A stretch of 64,000 bases of DNA from Oscillospiraceae bacterium (GTDB lineage: Bacteria; Bacillota; Clostridia; Oscillospirales; Oscillospiraceae), in the NCBI GenBank assembly GCA_017619715.1, contig JAFZRS010000021.1, positions 1 through 64,000 of the forward strand. The letters run 5' to 3'. The first letter of the stretch is position 1. Each line of letters opens with the position of its first letter. Position numbers and translations under genes: made by a program. Of the stretch, positions 24,004-33,979 are shown piece after piece. A model generated the notes under the pieces. The model was not told the origin of the DNA. It saw only the letters and a list, made by a program, of their open reading frames with translations, and made no database searches.

Positions 24004-26376
24004 TTATTGGGGAATCTCCTCCATGGTAAATGCTTCCACGATATCGCCTTCCTTGACATCGTTGAACTTCTCAATGGACAGACCGCATTCGTAGCCGGAG
24101 ACCACCTCTTTCACGGCGTCCTTAAACCGCTGCAAGGAGGCGAGAATGCCCTCGTGGACCACGATGCCGTCGCGCACCAGACGCACCTGGCAGTCCTTGC
24201 GCTGGAGTTTGCCGTCGGTCACGTAGCAGCCTGCCACCGTACCAACGCCGGAGACCTTGTACGTCTGGCGCACCTCGGCGTGACCCAGCAGTACCTCGCG
24301 GAACTTGGGTGCGAGCATACCCTTCATGGCGGCTTCGATTTCGTTGATAGCGTCGTAAATCACGCGGTACATTCGCATATCCACGTTGGCGCGTCCGGCG
24401 CTGTCCCGGGCGGCGTTGTCCGGGCGGACGTTGAAGCCCACGATAATCGCCTGTGACGTGGCTGCCAGCATCACGTCGGATTCGTTGATAGCGCCCACGC
24501 CGCTGTGGATCACCCGCACGCGCACTTCCTCGTTGCTGAGCTTCTCCAAAGAGGCTTTGACAGCCTCCGCGCTGCCCTGCACGTCTGCCTTGACGATCAG
24601 ATTCAGGTTCTTCATCTCGCCTGCCTGAATCTGGCTGAACAGATCCTCCAGCGAGACTTTGGCGACGGGGGCGTTTGCCTTGGCTTTTTCCTCCGCCTTG
24701 CGCTGTTCCACCAGTTCGCGCGCCAGCTTCTCGTCCGCCACGGCGTTGAAGGTGGCGCCGGCAGAGGGCGCCTCGCTCAAGCCGGTGATCTCCACCGGGA
24801 CGGAAGGACCTGCGGAGGTAATCCGCTGACCCTTGTCGCCGACCATGGCGCGCACACGACCCACGCCGGTGCCGGCAATGATAATGTCGCCCTGCTTGAG
24901 CGTACCGTTTTGCACCAGCAGCGTAGCAACGGGACCGCGTCCCTTGTCCAGCCGCGCCTCGATCACCGTACCCTGAGCGGCGCGGTTGGGGTTGGCTTTC
25001 AGCTCGCCCACCTCGGCGGTAAGGGTCAGCATCTCCAGAAGAGTATCGATGCCCATGCCGGTTTTGGCGGAGATGGGACACACGATGGTGTCGCCGCCCC
25101 ATTCCTCGCACACCAGACCGTATTCGGTGAGCTGCTGCTTAATGCGTTCGGGATTCGCCTCGGGCTTATCCATTTTATTGATCGCCACGATAATGGGAAT
25201 CTCCGCCGCCTTGGCGTGGTTGATGGATTCGACTGTCTGCGGCATAATGCCGTCCTCGGCGGCAACCACCAGAATGGCAATATCCGTGACCATGGCGCCG
25301 CGGGCGCGCATGGAGGTAAACGCCTCATGACCGGGGGTATCCAGGAAGGTGATGGGCTTGCCGTTCACCTGCACCTGATAGGCGCCGATGTGCTGGGTAA
25401 TGCCGCCGGCTTCGCCGGACGCCACATGGGCGTTGCGAATATAGTCCAACAGGCTGGTCTTACCGTGGTCTACGTGACCCATGACCACCACCACGGGGGC
25501 ACGGGGCAGCAGATCCTCTTCGGCGTCCTGATGATCGTCGATGAGCTGTTCCTCAATGGTGACAACGACCTCTTTTTCCACCCTGCAGCCCATTTCCTCA
25601 GCGATGATGGCGGCGGTATCGAAGTCGATCATCTGGCTCAGAGATGCCATTACGCCGTTCTTCATCAGGCACTTGACTACCTCTGCGCCGGTTTTCTTCA
25701 TGCGGCTTGCCAGCTCGCCCACGCTGATCTCATCGGGGATCTGCACGGTGAGAGGGGTCTTTTTGATAATCTCCAGCTGCAGCCGACGCATACGGTCCGC
25801 CTCTTCCTGGCGGCGCTTATTGGCGCCGAAATTGCCCTGCTGGCGCTGCCTGGTGTTGCGGAACTTCTCCTTGCCCTGCACCTGTTGATCCCGGCGACCG
25901 CCGCCGGCGCGGGCGTTGCGGCCCTCCGCCATATCCTGCAGCTTCTCATCGTACTTATCCAGATTCACATTGGCCGCCTTGCGAGTATCCACCACTTTGG
26001 TCTGGGGTACGCGGGACGCCGGTTTCGACGCCGTCTGCTGCTTGGCGCTCTTGGTGTCGGCATTTTTAGCCGGCGCGGCGGACGATGCCTGCTTTTTGGG
26101 CGTCGCGTCGCTCTTTTCCTCCTTGGCGCTCGGCGTGTCGGCGGCTTTCTTCTCTCCGGGTTTGACGCCCTCGGCAAAAATCTCCACAATGCTGGCGATC
26201 TGGTTGTGCTGCGTCAGATATTCAAAGATCAATGACAATTCTCCGTCTTCGAGCACCTGCATGTGGTTTTTCGGCGTTTGGGCGTACTGGGTCAGGATTT
26301 CCGTGATCTGTTTAGTGGGCAGACCGAAATCCTTGGCGACCTCGTGTACTCTGTATTTGTTGCCTGCGATAGCCAA
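24004..26376 (-). CDS. infB: translation initiation factor IF-2
   Basis: A GTPase that places initiator tRNA on the 30S subunit. An N-terminal IF2_N domain is followed by a charged, Lys/Ala-rich linker of about 160 residues and then a second IF2_N domain. The G domain has GHVDHGKTS near residue 300, DTPGHEAF and NKMDKP. Domains II-IV follow and end near the stop. 790 residues, normal. The linker varies widely in the family, so its low complexity is not unusual. Confidence 0.97.
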   Translation of the reverse strand: MAIAGNKYRVHEVAKDFGLPTKQITEILTQYAQTPKNHMQVLEDGELSLIFEYLTQHNQIASIVEIFAEGVKPGEKKAADTPSAKEEKSDATPKKQASSAAPAKNADTKSAKQQTASKPASRVPQTKVVDTRKAANVNLDKYDEKLQDMAEGRNARAGGGRRDQQVQGKEKFRNTRQRQQGNFGANKRRQEEADRMRRLQLEIIKKTPLTVQIPDEISVGELASRMKKTGAEVVKCLMKNGVMASLSQMIDFDTAAIIAEEMGCRVEKEVVVTIEEQLIDDHQDAEEDLLPRAPVVVVMGHVDHGKTSLLDYIRNAHVASGEAGGITQHIGAYQVQVNGKPITFLDTPGHEAFTSMRARGAMVTDIAILVVAAEDGIMPQTVESINHAKAAEIPIIVAINKMDKPEANPERIKQQLTEYGLVCEEWGGDTIVCPISAKTGMGIDTLLEMLTLTAEVGELKANPNRAAQGTVIEARLDKGRGPVATLLVQNGTLKQGDIIIAGTGVGRVRAMVGDKGQRITSAGPSVPVEITGLSEAPSAGATFNAVADEKLARELVEQRKAEEKAKANAPVAKVSLEDLFSQIQAGEMKNLNLIVKADVQGSAEAVKASLEKLSNEEVRVRVIHSGVGAINESDVMLAATSQAIIVGFNVRPDNAARDSAGRANVDMRMYRVIYDAINEIEAAMKGMLAPKFREVLLGHAEVRQTYKVSGVGTVAGCYVTDGKLQRKDCQVRLVRDGIVVHEGILASLQRFKDAVKEVVSGYECGLSIEKFNDVKEGDIVEAFTMEEIPQ

Positions 26377-26433
26377 ATAAAGCCACCTCCATCTTTGTGA
26401 TACGACTGTGCGCCATGCGCACGGAATGTACGG

Positions 26434-26856
26434 TTATTTCTTTTTTCCCCGGCGCGCGTTTTTCTCGTGGCGACGCTGTTCTTCTCTGCGCTGTTGCGCC
26501 CGCCGCGCCTTGAGCGCCAATTGCTCCGCTGCCGGCCCGTAAGCGTTCGGATCCAGCGATGCCAGTTTTTGAACAATCGAGCCGGCAAGACCTATGTCCG
26601 TCACGGCGGCCATTGCCACACTGGTGCGACCCAAAGCCCTGCCCAGCGACTCCTTGGAGGCGGGAACGGTCAGTAAAATGCACGCGCCTGACTGAGCAAA
26701 GGACGCTGCCCGGCGTGCAGAGGCGGGAGCGGCGTCGGACGCCACCAAAATAACTCGCGCTTTTTTTGCCCGAGCGGCGGCGCCCACCGGCTCTTCGCCG
26801 ATTTCAACGCGGCCGGCTTTCAAGGCCAGTCCGATCATGGAAAGCACCTTTTCCAT
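26434..26856 (-). CDS. ylxQ: L7Ae-type RNA-binding protein YlxQ
   Basis: A 140-residue protein with the L7Ae/L30e fold (GLALKAGRVEIGEE at the N-terminus, RVILVASDAAP next). The tail after residue 100 is very basic (RRAQQRREEQRRHEKN), longer than usual for the family. It sits between ylxR and infB as in other Firmicutes. The ATG at 26856 starts one base after the ylxR stop and has AGAGG upstream. Confidence 0.9.
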   Translation of the reverse strand: MEKVLSMIGLALKAGRVEIGEEPVGAAARAKKARVILVASDAAPASARRAASFAQSGACILLTVPASKESLGRALGRTSVAMAAVTDIGLAGSIVQKLASLDPNAYGPAAEQLALKARRAQQRREEQRRHEKNARRGKKK

Positions 26857-26857
26857 C

Positions 26858-27130
26858 TCAAACCTCTTGCGCCATCTGGGCTTCCAGCGCGTCGTAAACC
26901 GCCTCGGGAATCTCCAGCGCAAAGGTGCGCTCCAATGCCCGGGATTTACGCGCTTTTTTCAGACACGCCGGGTCGGGACACACATACGCGCCGCGTCCGG
27001 CGCGCTTGCCGGTGCCATCCAGCACGATACTGCCGTCAGTGGTACGCACCACCCGGATCAGCGCCTTTTTATCCTTCATCGTGCGGCAGCCCACGCATTG
27101 CCGCTGGGGAATCTTTTTTGGCTTTTGCAC
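26858..27130 (-). CDS. rnpM: YlxR/RnpM, RNase P modulator
   Basis: A 90-residue protein with the YlxR signature RQCVGCRTMKDKKALIRVVR and a GRGAYVCPDPACL zinc-like cysteine block. Recent work on the family links it to RNase P RNA binding. Start is GTG with AAGGAGG upstream. Lies between nusA and ylxQ in the conserved order. Confidence 0.92.
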   Translation of the reverse strand: MQKPKKIPQRQCVGCRTMKDKKALIRVVRTTDGSIVLDGTGKRAGRGAYVCPDPACLKKARKSRALERTFALEIPEAVYDALEAQMAQEV

Positions 27131-27154
27131 GGTTGCCGCCTCCTTGAAACAGAA

Positions 27155-28210
27155 TTATTCGTGGTAGGACGCAGGTTTAATATCAATCTTATAGCCGGTG
27201 AGCCGGGCGGCAAGACGGGCGTTCTGTCCCTCCTTGCCGATGGCGAGGGAGAGCTGATCATCCGGCACGATGACGCGGCAGCTCTTGCCATCCTCCGCCA
27301 GAACCACGTCCTCCACGTCCGCCGGCGCCAGCGCGGCGGCAATGAACTGGGCGGGATCCTCCGACCAGCGGATCACATCAATCTTCTCACCGTGCAATTC
27401 GTCCACAATGGCGTTGACGCGCTGTCCGCGCGGACCGATGCACGCGCCGATGGGATCTACATTTGCGTCCTCGGACCACACCGCCATCTTGGTGCGGCTG
27501 CCCGCTTCACGGGCGACGCTGCGGATCTCCACCGTACCGTCGTAAATCTCCGGCACTTCCAGCTCAAAAAGACGCTTGACAAGACCGGGGTGTGTGCGGG
27601 AGATCAGCACCTGCGGACCGCGGGTGCTGCGGCGCACCTCCACCAGATAGACCTTGACCAGTTGACCTTCCCGCAGTGTTTCGCCGTCCACCTGCTCACC
27701 CAGCGTCAGCACGGCTTCGGTGGATTCGTTCCCGGTGCCGATACGCAGAATCACGTTGCCGGTGCGCGGGTCGATCCGTGTTACCGTGCCGGTGAGGATC
27801 TCGTGCTGCTTGGAGTTGAACTCGTCATATACCATGCCGTGCTCTGCTTCCCGGAGACCCTGAATAATCACCTGCTTGCCGTTGCCGGCGGCGATGCGAC
27901 CGAACTCCACGTTGTTCACGGGGAGGTTCACGGTGTCGCCCACCTGATACGCGGCGGAAAGCTCCCGTGCCGCTTCCAGAGAGATCTGGGTGCCGGGGAA
28001 CTCCACCTCCTCTACCACTTCCTTCTGGACGTACATTTTCAGATCGCGCTTTTCCTCGTCCACGTCCACGATCACGTTTTCCACACCCTCGTGGTCGCGC
28101 TTATAAGCCGTTGTCAGCGCCTGAATGATTTTGCCCATCATGAAGCTCTCGGGGATGCCGCGTTCCTTTTCCAGCATGGCAAGCGCGGCGAAGATTTCAT
28201 CACATTTCAT
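27155..28210 (-). CDS. nusA: transcription termination/antitermination protein NusA
   Basis: Binds RNA polymerase and nascent RNA. An N-terminal polymerase-binding domain, an S1 domain (RITRTGNVILRIG-like region after residue 140) and two KH domains (CIGPRGQRVNAIVDELHGEK and AIGKEGQNARLAARLTGYK) are present. 351 residues, without the C-terminal acidic repeats of proteobacteria, as usual in Firmicutes. AAGGAG precedes the ATG. A leader hairpin upstream of rimP may be a target for its own regulation. Confidence 0.97.
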   Translation of the reverse strand: MKCDEIFAALAMLEKERGIPESFMMGKIIQALTTAYKRDHEGVENVIVDVDEEKRDLKMYVQKEVVEEVEFPGTQISLEAARELSAAYQVGDTVNLPVNNVEFGRIAAGNGKQVIIQGLREAEHGMVYDEFNSKQHEILTGTVTRIDPRTGNVILRIGTGNESTEAVLTLGEQVDGETLREGQLVKVYLVEVRRSTRGPQVLISRTHPGLVKRLFELEVPEIYDGTVEIRSVAREAGSRTKMAVWSEDANVDPIGACIGPRGQRVNAIVDELHGEKIDVIRWSEDPAQFIAAALAPADVEDVVLAEDGKSCRVIVPDDQLSLAIGKEGQNARLAARLTGYKIDIKPASYHE

Positions 28211-28244
28211 GGTTGTATCTCCTTATCTAATTTCCCGTGATCTG

Positions 28245-28703
28245 TCAGAATTCAATGCGCAGGCGTACCAGCGCAAGCTCATTTTTCTCAAAACGGATCG
28301 GCGCGCCGCCACCCGTATCCAGCAAAACGGCGCCGTCATCATATCCTGCCAGCATTCCGGCGAATTCCTTGCGTCCGTCCCAGGGCTTATAGGTCTTTAC
28401 CAGTACGGGGCTACCCATGAACCGGGCAAAATCGGAGGGACGCTTCAGCGGCCGTTCCGCTCCGGCGGAGGACACCTCAAACATATAGCTCCCCTCGATG
28501 GGATCCGCCTCGTCTAATAAATCGCTGACACGGCGGCTAACCGCCTCGCAGTCCAGAATATCCACGCCGCCGTCCTTATCCAGGTATATCCGCAGATACC
28601 ACTGTCCCGCTTCCCGGACGTACTCCACGTCCCACAGCTCACAGCCGTGTTCCGCCGCCACGGGGGCGGCAAGCTCCGTCACGATCTCCGTTACCTTACT
28701 CAT
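28245..28703 (-). CDS. rimP: ribosome maturation factor RimP
   Basis: Assists 30S assembly. The 152-residue protein has the two RimP domains, with CELWDVEYVREAGQWYLRIY, DCEAVSRRVSDLLDE and YMFEVSSAGAERPL. First gene of the operon. I took the ATG at 28703; codons further upstream would run through the leader hairpin. Confidence 0.94.
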   Translation of the reverse strand: MSKVTEIVTELAAPVAAEHGCELWDVEYVREAGQWYLRIYLDKDGGVDILDCEAVSRRVSDLLDEADPIEGSYMFEVSSAGAERPLKRPSDFARFMGSPVLVKTYKPWDGRKEFAGMLAGYDDGAVLLDTGGGAPIRFEKNELALVRLRIEF

Positions 28704-28754
28704 GCCGTATCTCCGCTGTTTTCCTAAAATTTTAAGGAGGCAAAATTGCCCAAC

Positions 28755-28780
28755 AAAAAGAGCGGACGTCATGTCCACTC
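28755..28780 (-). terminator. leader attenuator/terminator of the rimP-nusA operon
   Basis: Minus-strand stem GAGTGGAC/GTCCGCTC with one G-U pair and a 5-base loop, followed by T5. It lies between the operon promoter and rimP. Confidence 0.65.
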
Positions 28781-28808
28781 TCACGTACAACCTACCTAAC
28801 TGCGTAGC

Positions 28809-28837
28809 AGTATATCATACAAATGCACGCATGGCAA
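28809..28837 (-). promoter_or_regulatory. promoter of the rimP-nusA-infB-ribF operon
   Basis: Minus-strand TTGCCA-N17-TATACT, 106 bases before rimP, leaving a long structured leader. Confidence 0.72.
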
Positions 28838-28940
28838 GACTTTTTTGCCAAAAAAAGGCGCCAATTTCCACATTTTATAAATGCCGCAGGGCAAAACGGG
28901 AGCAAAAACAGCGCCCGGCATATGTCCTGCGGCAATCCAC

Positions 28941-29834
28941 TCACGCATCGGCAGGCAAAAGGAGCTGCACCGCACCGGGAATATTGCGGATCTCCACGCG
29001 CTGTGCGCCGGGGGCGTATTCGCCGTCCAGCGACCAGGGAAGCTCCTCCTCTGTCTCCACGGAGACCTCCCGCACGTGGCGGAAATACACGCCCGGATAA
29101 TCGTATTCCATGGAGGTCAGCGCCACGATCAGGTTTTGCACCTCCAGCGCCGTTTTGGGACTTTGCAGCAGCAGCAGTTCAAACTTACCGTCGTTCATAT
29201 CTACCCGGGCAGGGTTCAGCTTCACCATGCCCGCCAGCGACGTGGTGTTGCACACCGCGCCGAAAATAAAGTCTCCCTCGATGATCTCACCGTCGGCAAT
29301 CACGCGGCAGCGGTAGGGACGCAGGGTATCGAGGCTGTTGAGTCCTTCCAATACGTAGGCAAAATGACCGAGGGTGTTCTTCGTGCTTTGGGAGGCGGTA
29401 TAGGACGCCCTGGTGAATGCGCCAAAGGATGCCACATAGGCAAAATACCGCCCGTTGTGCAATCCGATATCGAGCGGATACGGCACACCGTCCACCACCG
29501 CCTCCGCCGCCTTTTCAATCCGGACAGGGATCCGGAGACTGGCGGCAAAATCATTCGTGCTGCCGCAGGGCAGATACCCTACGGGCGGACGCTCCGGAAG
29601 CGTCATCAGCCCGGCAACGGTCTCGTTGAGCGTGCCGTCGCCGCCGGCGCACACCACCGCGTCAAACTGTCCGCCCAGCTTCGCGGCGGCGGCTGTGGCG
29701 TCTCCGCGCTTTTGGGTAGTGTAGACATGTACCAGATAACCGGCGGCGGAAAAACGGCTTACGGCATCGAAAAGCGGCGCGCGGGACTTGTTCTTTCCGG
29801 CGCGGGGATTGACGATAAAAAGGAGCTTTTTCAT
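28941..29834 (-). CDS. diacylglycerol/lipid kinase (DagK/YegS family)
   Basis: A 297-residue cytosolic-face lipid kinase. N-terminal IVNPRAGKNKS and the ATP-binding CAGGDGTLNETVAGL define the DAGK catalytic fold. A beta-sandwich C-terminal domain ends with SLDGEYAP. By family knowledge it recycles diacylglycerol to phosphatidic acid. The ATG at 29834 was chosen because family homology begins there. It stands alone. Confidence 0.92.
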   Translation of the reverse strand: MKKLLFIVNPRAGKNKSRAPLFDAVSRFSAAGYLVHVYTTQKRGDATAAAAKLGGQFDAVVCAGGDGTLNETVAGLMTLPERPPVGYLPCGSTNDFAASLRIPVRIEKAAEAVVDGVPYPLDIGLHNGRYFAYVASFGAFTRASYTASQSTKNTLGHFAYVLEGLNSLDTLRPYRCRVIADGEIIEGDFIFGAVCNTTSLAGMVKLNPARVDMNDGKFELLLLQSPKTALEVQNLIVALTSMEYDYPGVYFRHVREVSVETEEELPWSLDGEYAPGAQRVEIRNIPGAVQLLLPADA

Positions 29835-29964
29835 AGGCGGCTCACGTCTCCTGTCATCGAATAGTATATTGTTACCGCCATTATATATGGTGCGGAACTG
29901 TTTTACAACCCTGTGCGCCGCCGGGAATGTGAACAAAGCGTTAATTCCGCGCCGCAGAAAGCTG

Positions 29965-29993
29965 TTGCAAATCCGGGAATAATCCGTTATGAT
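29965..29993 (+). promoter_or_regulatory. promoter of the AI-2E family gene
   Basis: TTGCAA-N17-TATGAT, 24 bases before the start codon. Confidence 0.65.
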
Positions 29994-30016
29994 GATAAAG
30001 CAAAGGAGGGATCGTC

Positions 30017-31267
30017 TTGAGTGAGCGCAAAAGATACTGGCGTCTGGGTCTGACGCTGTTTCTGACGGCGTGCGCCGTCTTGATCTTTTACGATACGTTT
30101 TACATGGGCGGCACCTTGCAGAGCTTTGTCACCAAGCTGGTGGCGACGCTGGCACCTGTGTTATACGGCTTTGTGATGGCGTATCTGTTGGCGCCGATTG
30201 TCAATCTGGCGGAACGGCTGCTGCGCCGGGGCGCGGGGCGCGTCAAGGCATGGCAGGGCAAGAAGATCACCCGTTCCAACGGGTGGGTGCGCGCCGTGAG
30301 TATTTTGCTGGCGTGGCTGTTTGTGGGGCTTTTGATCTACATTTTGATGGCGTTGCTGATTCCGGAGTTGGTAGAGAGTATTAAATTGCTCATCAGCAAT
30401 GCGGAGACCTACTACGATAAAGTATACAACTGGATCAACGGCTTTTTCAACGGGGAAAGCGGGTCAAAATCCGCGGCGAAGGAGTTGCTCGACCGCTATT
30501 ACGACGATGCGCTGAACATACTGGAGCAGCACGTGCTGCCTTGGGCGCAGTCCACCCTGACCAGTCTGACGGACGGGATCTGGACGGGGATATGGAGTGT
30601 GGTGAGCTTCTTCAAAAATTTCATCATCGGCGTAATCGTGTCGGTCTACATGCTGGCGATGAAGGAAAAGAGCGCTGCCCGCTGCCGCAAGATGATCTAC
30701 GGTCTGTTCACCCGGGAACATGCGGCATGGATTATGCGTGCCACCCGGCGGGTGGACGATATTTTCTCCGGCTTCGTGCGGGGTAAACTGCTTGATTCGC
30801 TGATTATCGGGGTTTTGTGCTTCATCGGCTGTTCTATTTTGCGTATGCCGTATACGCCGCTGGTCAGTGTGATCGTGGGCGTGACAAACGTGATCCCTTT
30901 CTTCGGCCCGTTCCTCGGGGCGGTTCCCAGTGCATTTTTGATTTTGCTGGTCAGTCCCGTCAAGTGCCTCTATTTTGTGATTTTTGTCTTCGCCCTTCAA
31001 CAGCTGGACGGCAATGTGATAGGGCCTAAGATTCTGGGCGGCTCCACCGGCATTTCCAGCTTCTGGGTGGTGGTGGCAATTCTGGTAGGCGGCGGCTTCG
31101 GCGGTGTGCCGGGTATGTTCCTGGGTGTGCCGATCTGCGCGTGTTTACAGGCGCTGCTGAAATATCTGGTCGACGGGCGTCTTCGCAAACGGAATATGCC
31201 CACGGAGGCGTATTATTATACGGGGCAGGCTGATCCGCCGGCTGAAAGTGAAAAGAAAACAGAATAA
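30017..31267 (+). CDS. AI-2E family transporter (PerM-like)
   Basis: A 416-residue membrane protein of about eight helices. The central soluble loop (residues about 130-200) and the following RRVDDIFSGFVRGKLLDSLIIG and NVIPFFGPFLGAVP blocks are family marks. Start is TTG at 30017, with GGAGGG 6 bases upstream. Members export diverse solutes, including autoinducer-2 or Na+/Li+; the substrate here is unknown. A GC-rich hairpin follows. Confidence 0.92.
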   Translation: MSERKRYWRLGLTLFLTACAVLIFYDTFYMGGTLQSFVTKLVATLAPVLYGFVMAYLLAPIVNLAERLLRRGAGRVKAWQGKKITRSNGWVRAVSILLAWLFVGLLIYILMALLIPELVESIKLLISNAETYYDKVYNWINGFFNGESGSKSAAKELLDRYYDDALNILEQHVLPWAQSTLTSLTDGIWTGIWSVVSFFKNFIIGVIVSVYMLAMKEKSAARCRKMIYGLFTREHAAWIMRATRRVDDIFSGFVRGKLLDSLIIGVLCFIGCSILRMPYTPLVSVIVGVTNVIPFFGPFLGAVPSAFLILLVSPVKCLYFVIFVFALQQLDGNVIGPKILGGSTGISSFWVVVAILVGGGFGGVPGMFLGVPICACLQALLKYLVDGRLRKRNMPTEAYYYTGQADPPAESEKKTE

Positions 31268-31276
31268 CAAAAACAC

Positions 31277-31306
31277 GCGCAAGCGCGGCGGGAGCCGCGC
31301 TTGCGC
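31277..31306 (+). terminator. GC-rich hairpin after the AI-2E gene
   Basis: Perfect 13-bp stem with a 4-base loop but no T tract. Confidence 0.5.
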
Positions 31307-31336
31307 GCATGACAGGAGAAAATCCCTCCTGACCCC

Positions 31337-31365
31337 TTGCAATCGGGCGGGAAATATGGTATAGT
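31337..31365 (+). promoter_or_regulatory. promoter of the peptide ABC importer operon
   Basis: TTGCAA-N17-TATAGT, 73 bases before the binding-protein gene. A small hairpin lies in the leader around 31402-31422. Confidence 0.72.
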
Positions 31366-31438
31366 GCGCCCGGACAACTGAATACTAAAACCATTATTTC
31401 TGTTGCCGCCGAAAGGGCGGCAAGAAAAGGAGAAGACG

Positions 31439-32989
31439 ATGAAAAGGAAGATGTCTCTTTTCCTGGCGCTGGTGATGGTCTGCGCTGTACTCGGCGGATG
31501 CGGAGGCGGCAGCGGGCGCAAGGGCGCTGAAGGAAGTAACGGCTTGAATGCTGAGCGGAAAGCCAACAACGAGATCGTGGTGGCGATCCCTCAGGACCTG
31601 GAAGAAAGTCTTGACCCGCACGGAAGTGTGTCGGCAGGAACCAGAGAGGTCTTATTCAACATCTATGAGGGTCTGGTGAAAACCGGACCTGACGGTGGAT
31701 TGATCCCTGCGGTTGCCGAGAGCTACCACATCTCCGAGGACGGTCTGACTTATACGTTCAAGCTGCGCGAAGGAGTGAAGTTCCACAACGGCGAGCCGGT
31801 AACTGCGGAGGATGTGATCTATTCTATCCAACGCTGTATCGATAACGCCGGCAACACGGGCGATTCCGCCCTTGTGTCGGCGCTTTCTGCTATCGAGGAT
31901 CTGACCGCGGGGGCTGACGGCACCGTTTCGTTCCGGATTGGCGCGCCCAACGCGGAGCTGATCTATTTCCTGACCGTTGCCATCATTCCGGCGGACTATG
32001 ACGCAGTAGATACCGTCCCCTGCGGCACCGGACCGTTCCGCTATGTATCCCGCTCTCCCCAGGAGAACGTGGTGGTAGAGAAGTTCGATGCGTACTGGGG
32101 TACCCCCGCGTCCATCGACAAGGTGACCTACCGGATTTATACCGATCCCACCGCCATGATACTGGCGGTCAAGGCGGGCGCGGTGGATCTTTGTCCCCAT
32201 CTGACGGCGGCGCAGGTCAAACAGATCGGGGAAGAATATACCGTTGCGGAGGACACCATGAATCTGGTGCAGGCGGTGTATTTGAACAACGCCGTGGCAC
32301 CGCTGAATAATGAGAAGGTGCGTCAGGCGATGAGCTGCGCCATCAACCGGCAGGAGATTATGGACATGGTAGCGGACGGACACGGCGTGGCGGTGGGCAG
32401 CAGTATCTATCCCAAGTTGACACGGTACTTTCTGCCGGAGCTGGTGGACTACTACACCTACGATCCCGAAAAAGGGAAGGCGCTTCTGACCGAGGCGGGC
32501 TACGGCGACGGCTTCGATCTGACCATCGCCGTGGTATCCAGCTATCAGCCCCATATGGATACCGCCGAGGTGGTGGTGGAGCAGTTGCGCGCCATAGGGA
32601 TCAACGCCTCCGTGCAGCCTATGGATCTTGCCACGTGGCAGAGCGAGGTGTACGTGGGGCGGAACTATCAGGCGACGGTCATGGGTGTGGACGCTAAAAA
32701 CGTCACCGCCCGCGCCATGCTGGAGCGGTTCGTATCCGACAACGGCAAAAACTTCATCAACTATGCCAACAGCGAATACGACGCGCTCTATATCCGGGCG
32801 CAGGAGTGTACCGATGAAGACGAGCAGACCGCCGTCTATCAGCAGATGGAGCGGCTCTTGACGGAGACTGCCGCTAATTTGTATATTCAGGATCTGGCGG
32901 ATCTGGTGGCGATCCGCTCCGATCTGACGGGATTGCAATTCTATCCCATCTACGCGCTGGATCTGCAAACGGTGCATTACACGGATTAG
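31439..32989 (+). CDS. peptide/nickel-type ABC substrate-binding lipoprotein
   Basis: A 516-residue extracytoplasmic binding protein of family 5. The signal peptide ends in the lipobox LGGC, so Cys21 would be lipid-anchored. The family block around EDGLTYTFKLREGVKFHNGE is present near residue 95. AAGGAG precedes the ATG at 31439. It opens the operon with two permeases and two ATPases, so it supplies the substrate, most likely oligopeptides. Dipeptides, nickel or other small solutes are possible. Confidence 0.93.
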   Translation: MKRKMSLFLALVMVCAVLGGCGGGSGRKGAEGSNGLNAERKANNEIVVAIPQDLEESLDPHGSVSAGTREVLFNIYEGLVKTGPDGGLIPAVAESYHISEDGLTYTFKLREGVKFHNGEPVTAEDVIYSIQRCIDNAGNTGDSALVSALSAIEDLTAGADGTVSFRIGAPNAELIYFLTVAIIPADYDAVDTVPCGTGPFRYVSRSPQENVVVEKFDAYWGTPASIDKVTYRIYTDPTAMILAVKAGAVDLCPHLTAAQVKQIGEEYTVAEDTMNLVQAVYLNNAVAPLNNEKVRQAMSCAINRQEIMDMVADGHGVAVGSSIYPKLTRYFLPELVDYYTYDPEKGKALLTEAGYGDGFDLTIAVVSSYQPHMDTAEVVVEQLRAIGINASVQPMDLATWQSEVYVGRNYQATVMGVDAKNVTARAMLERFVSDNGKNFINYANSEYDALYIRAQECTDEDEQTAVYQQMERLLTETAANLYIQDLADLVAIRSDLTGLQFYPIYALDLQTVHYTD

Positions 32990-33025
32990 TCAAATAATGT
33001 TTTTCGCACAGAGGAGGCGAGGATC

Positions 33026-33967
33026 ATGCGATATGCGGCAAAAAAACTCGGATGGATGCTGCTGACCATGGTCATCGTCTCCTTTTTTGCGTTCCTGGCG
33101 TTTCAGATCATTCCGGGCGATCCTACCGCCAAGCTGCTCGGCAGCGATGCCACGGCGGAATCCGTGGCGGCGCTTCGGGCGCGACTGGGGCTGGATCAGC
33201 CGTTTTTCACCCGGTATTTTGATTGGGTTTACCACGCGCTGCGGGGCGATTTCGGCACTTCGTACAGCTATTTGATCCCCGTGTCATCTCTGCTGGCGGG
33301 CAAACTGGGCGTGACGGGGCTGTTGACCGCCCTTGCATTTGTAATCATCACGGTTGTGTCGATTCCCCTGGGTCTGGCGCTTTGTACGTATGACCGTCCG
33401 TGGCTTCGCCGCCTGGGCGCTGCGGTGGAGCAGATCATCATGGCGGTCCCCGCCTTTTTCACCGGGATCTTGATGACGCTGCTGTTCGGCCTGGTGCTGC
33501 GGTGGTTCACGCCGGGCGGATTTGTTGCGCCGGAGGCGGACCTTGCACGCAGCGTCGGGTATCTCTTTTTCCCGGCGCTGTCCATTGCCCTGCCCCGCAT
33601 TGCTATGACGGTGAAGATGCTGCGAAGCTCCGTGTCAAAAGAGATGGAGAAGGACTATATTCTCACCTCCTATAGCCGCGGCAATGGCCGCCGCGCCACG
33701 CTCTACCGCCATGTACTGCGCAACGCGGCAGTGCCTGTGGTGGCATTTTTCGCCATGACCGTTGCCGATATCGTGGCGGGAAGTATCGTCATGGAGCAGG
33801 TGTTTGCCGTGCCGGGTCTGGGTCGGCTGTTGCTCCACTCCATTGCCAACCGGGATTATCCGGTGGTGCAGGCGATTGTGGTGATTTTAGCTTTGTGGGT
33901 GGTGTTGGTAAACGGCGCGGCGGATCTTCTCAATCAGCGGCTGGATCCCCGGCTGCGTCTTATGTGA
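33026..33967 (+). CDS. peptide ABC transporter permease (DppB type)
   Basis: A 313-residue membrane subunit. The N-terminal helix and FQIIPGDPTAKLLG are typical of DppB/OppB, and the RGNGRRATLYRHVLRNAAVP loop is the EAA motif contacting the ATPase. Six helices expected. GAGGAGG precedes the ATG. Pairs with the next gene to form the pore. Confidence 0.94.
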   Translation: MRYAAKKLGWMLLTMVIVSFFAFLAFQIIPGDPTAKLLGSDATAESVAALRARLGLDQPFFTRYFDWVYHALRGDFGTSYSYLIPVSSLLAGKLGVTGLLTALAFVIITVVSIPLGLALCTYDRPWLRRLGAAVEQIIMAVPAFFTGILMTLLFGLVLRWFTPGGFVAPEADLARSVGYLFFPALSIALPRIAMTVKMLRSSVSKEMEKDYILTSYSRGNGRRATLYRHVLRNAAVPVVAFFAMTVADIVAGSIVMEQVFAVPGLGRLLLHSIANRDYPVVQAIVVILALWVVLVNGAADLLNQRLDPRLRLM

Positions 33968-33979
33968 GGGGGTGGGTGC

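Noticed and set aside
24505-26235. 576-codon plus-strand frame
   Set aside because: Antisense to infB. It reads as Leu/His/Gly repeats forced by infB codon bias.
26837-28240. 467-codon plus-strand frame
   Set aside because: Antisense to ylxR and nusA, whose identity is certain.
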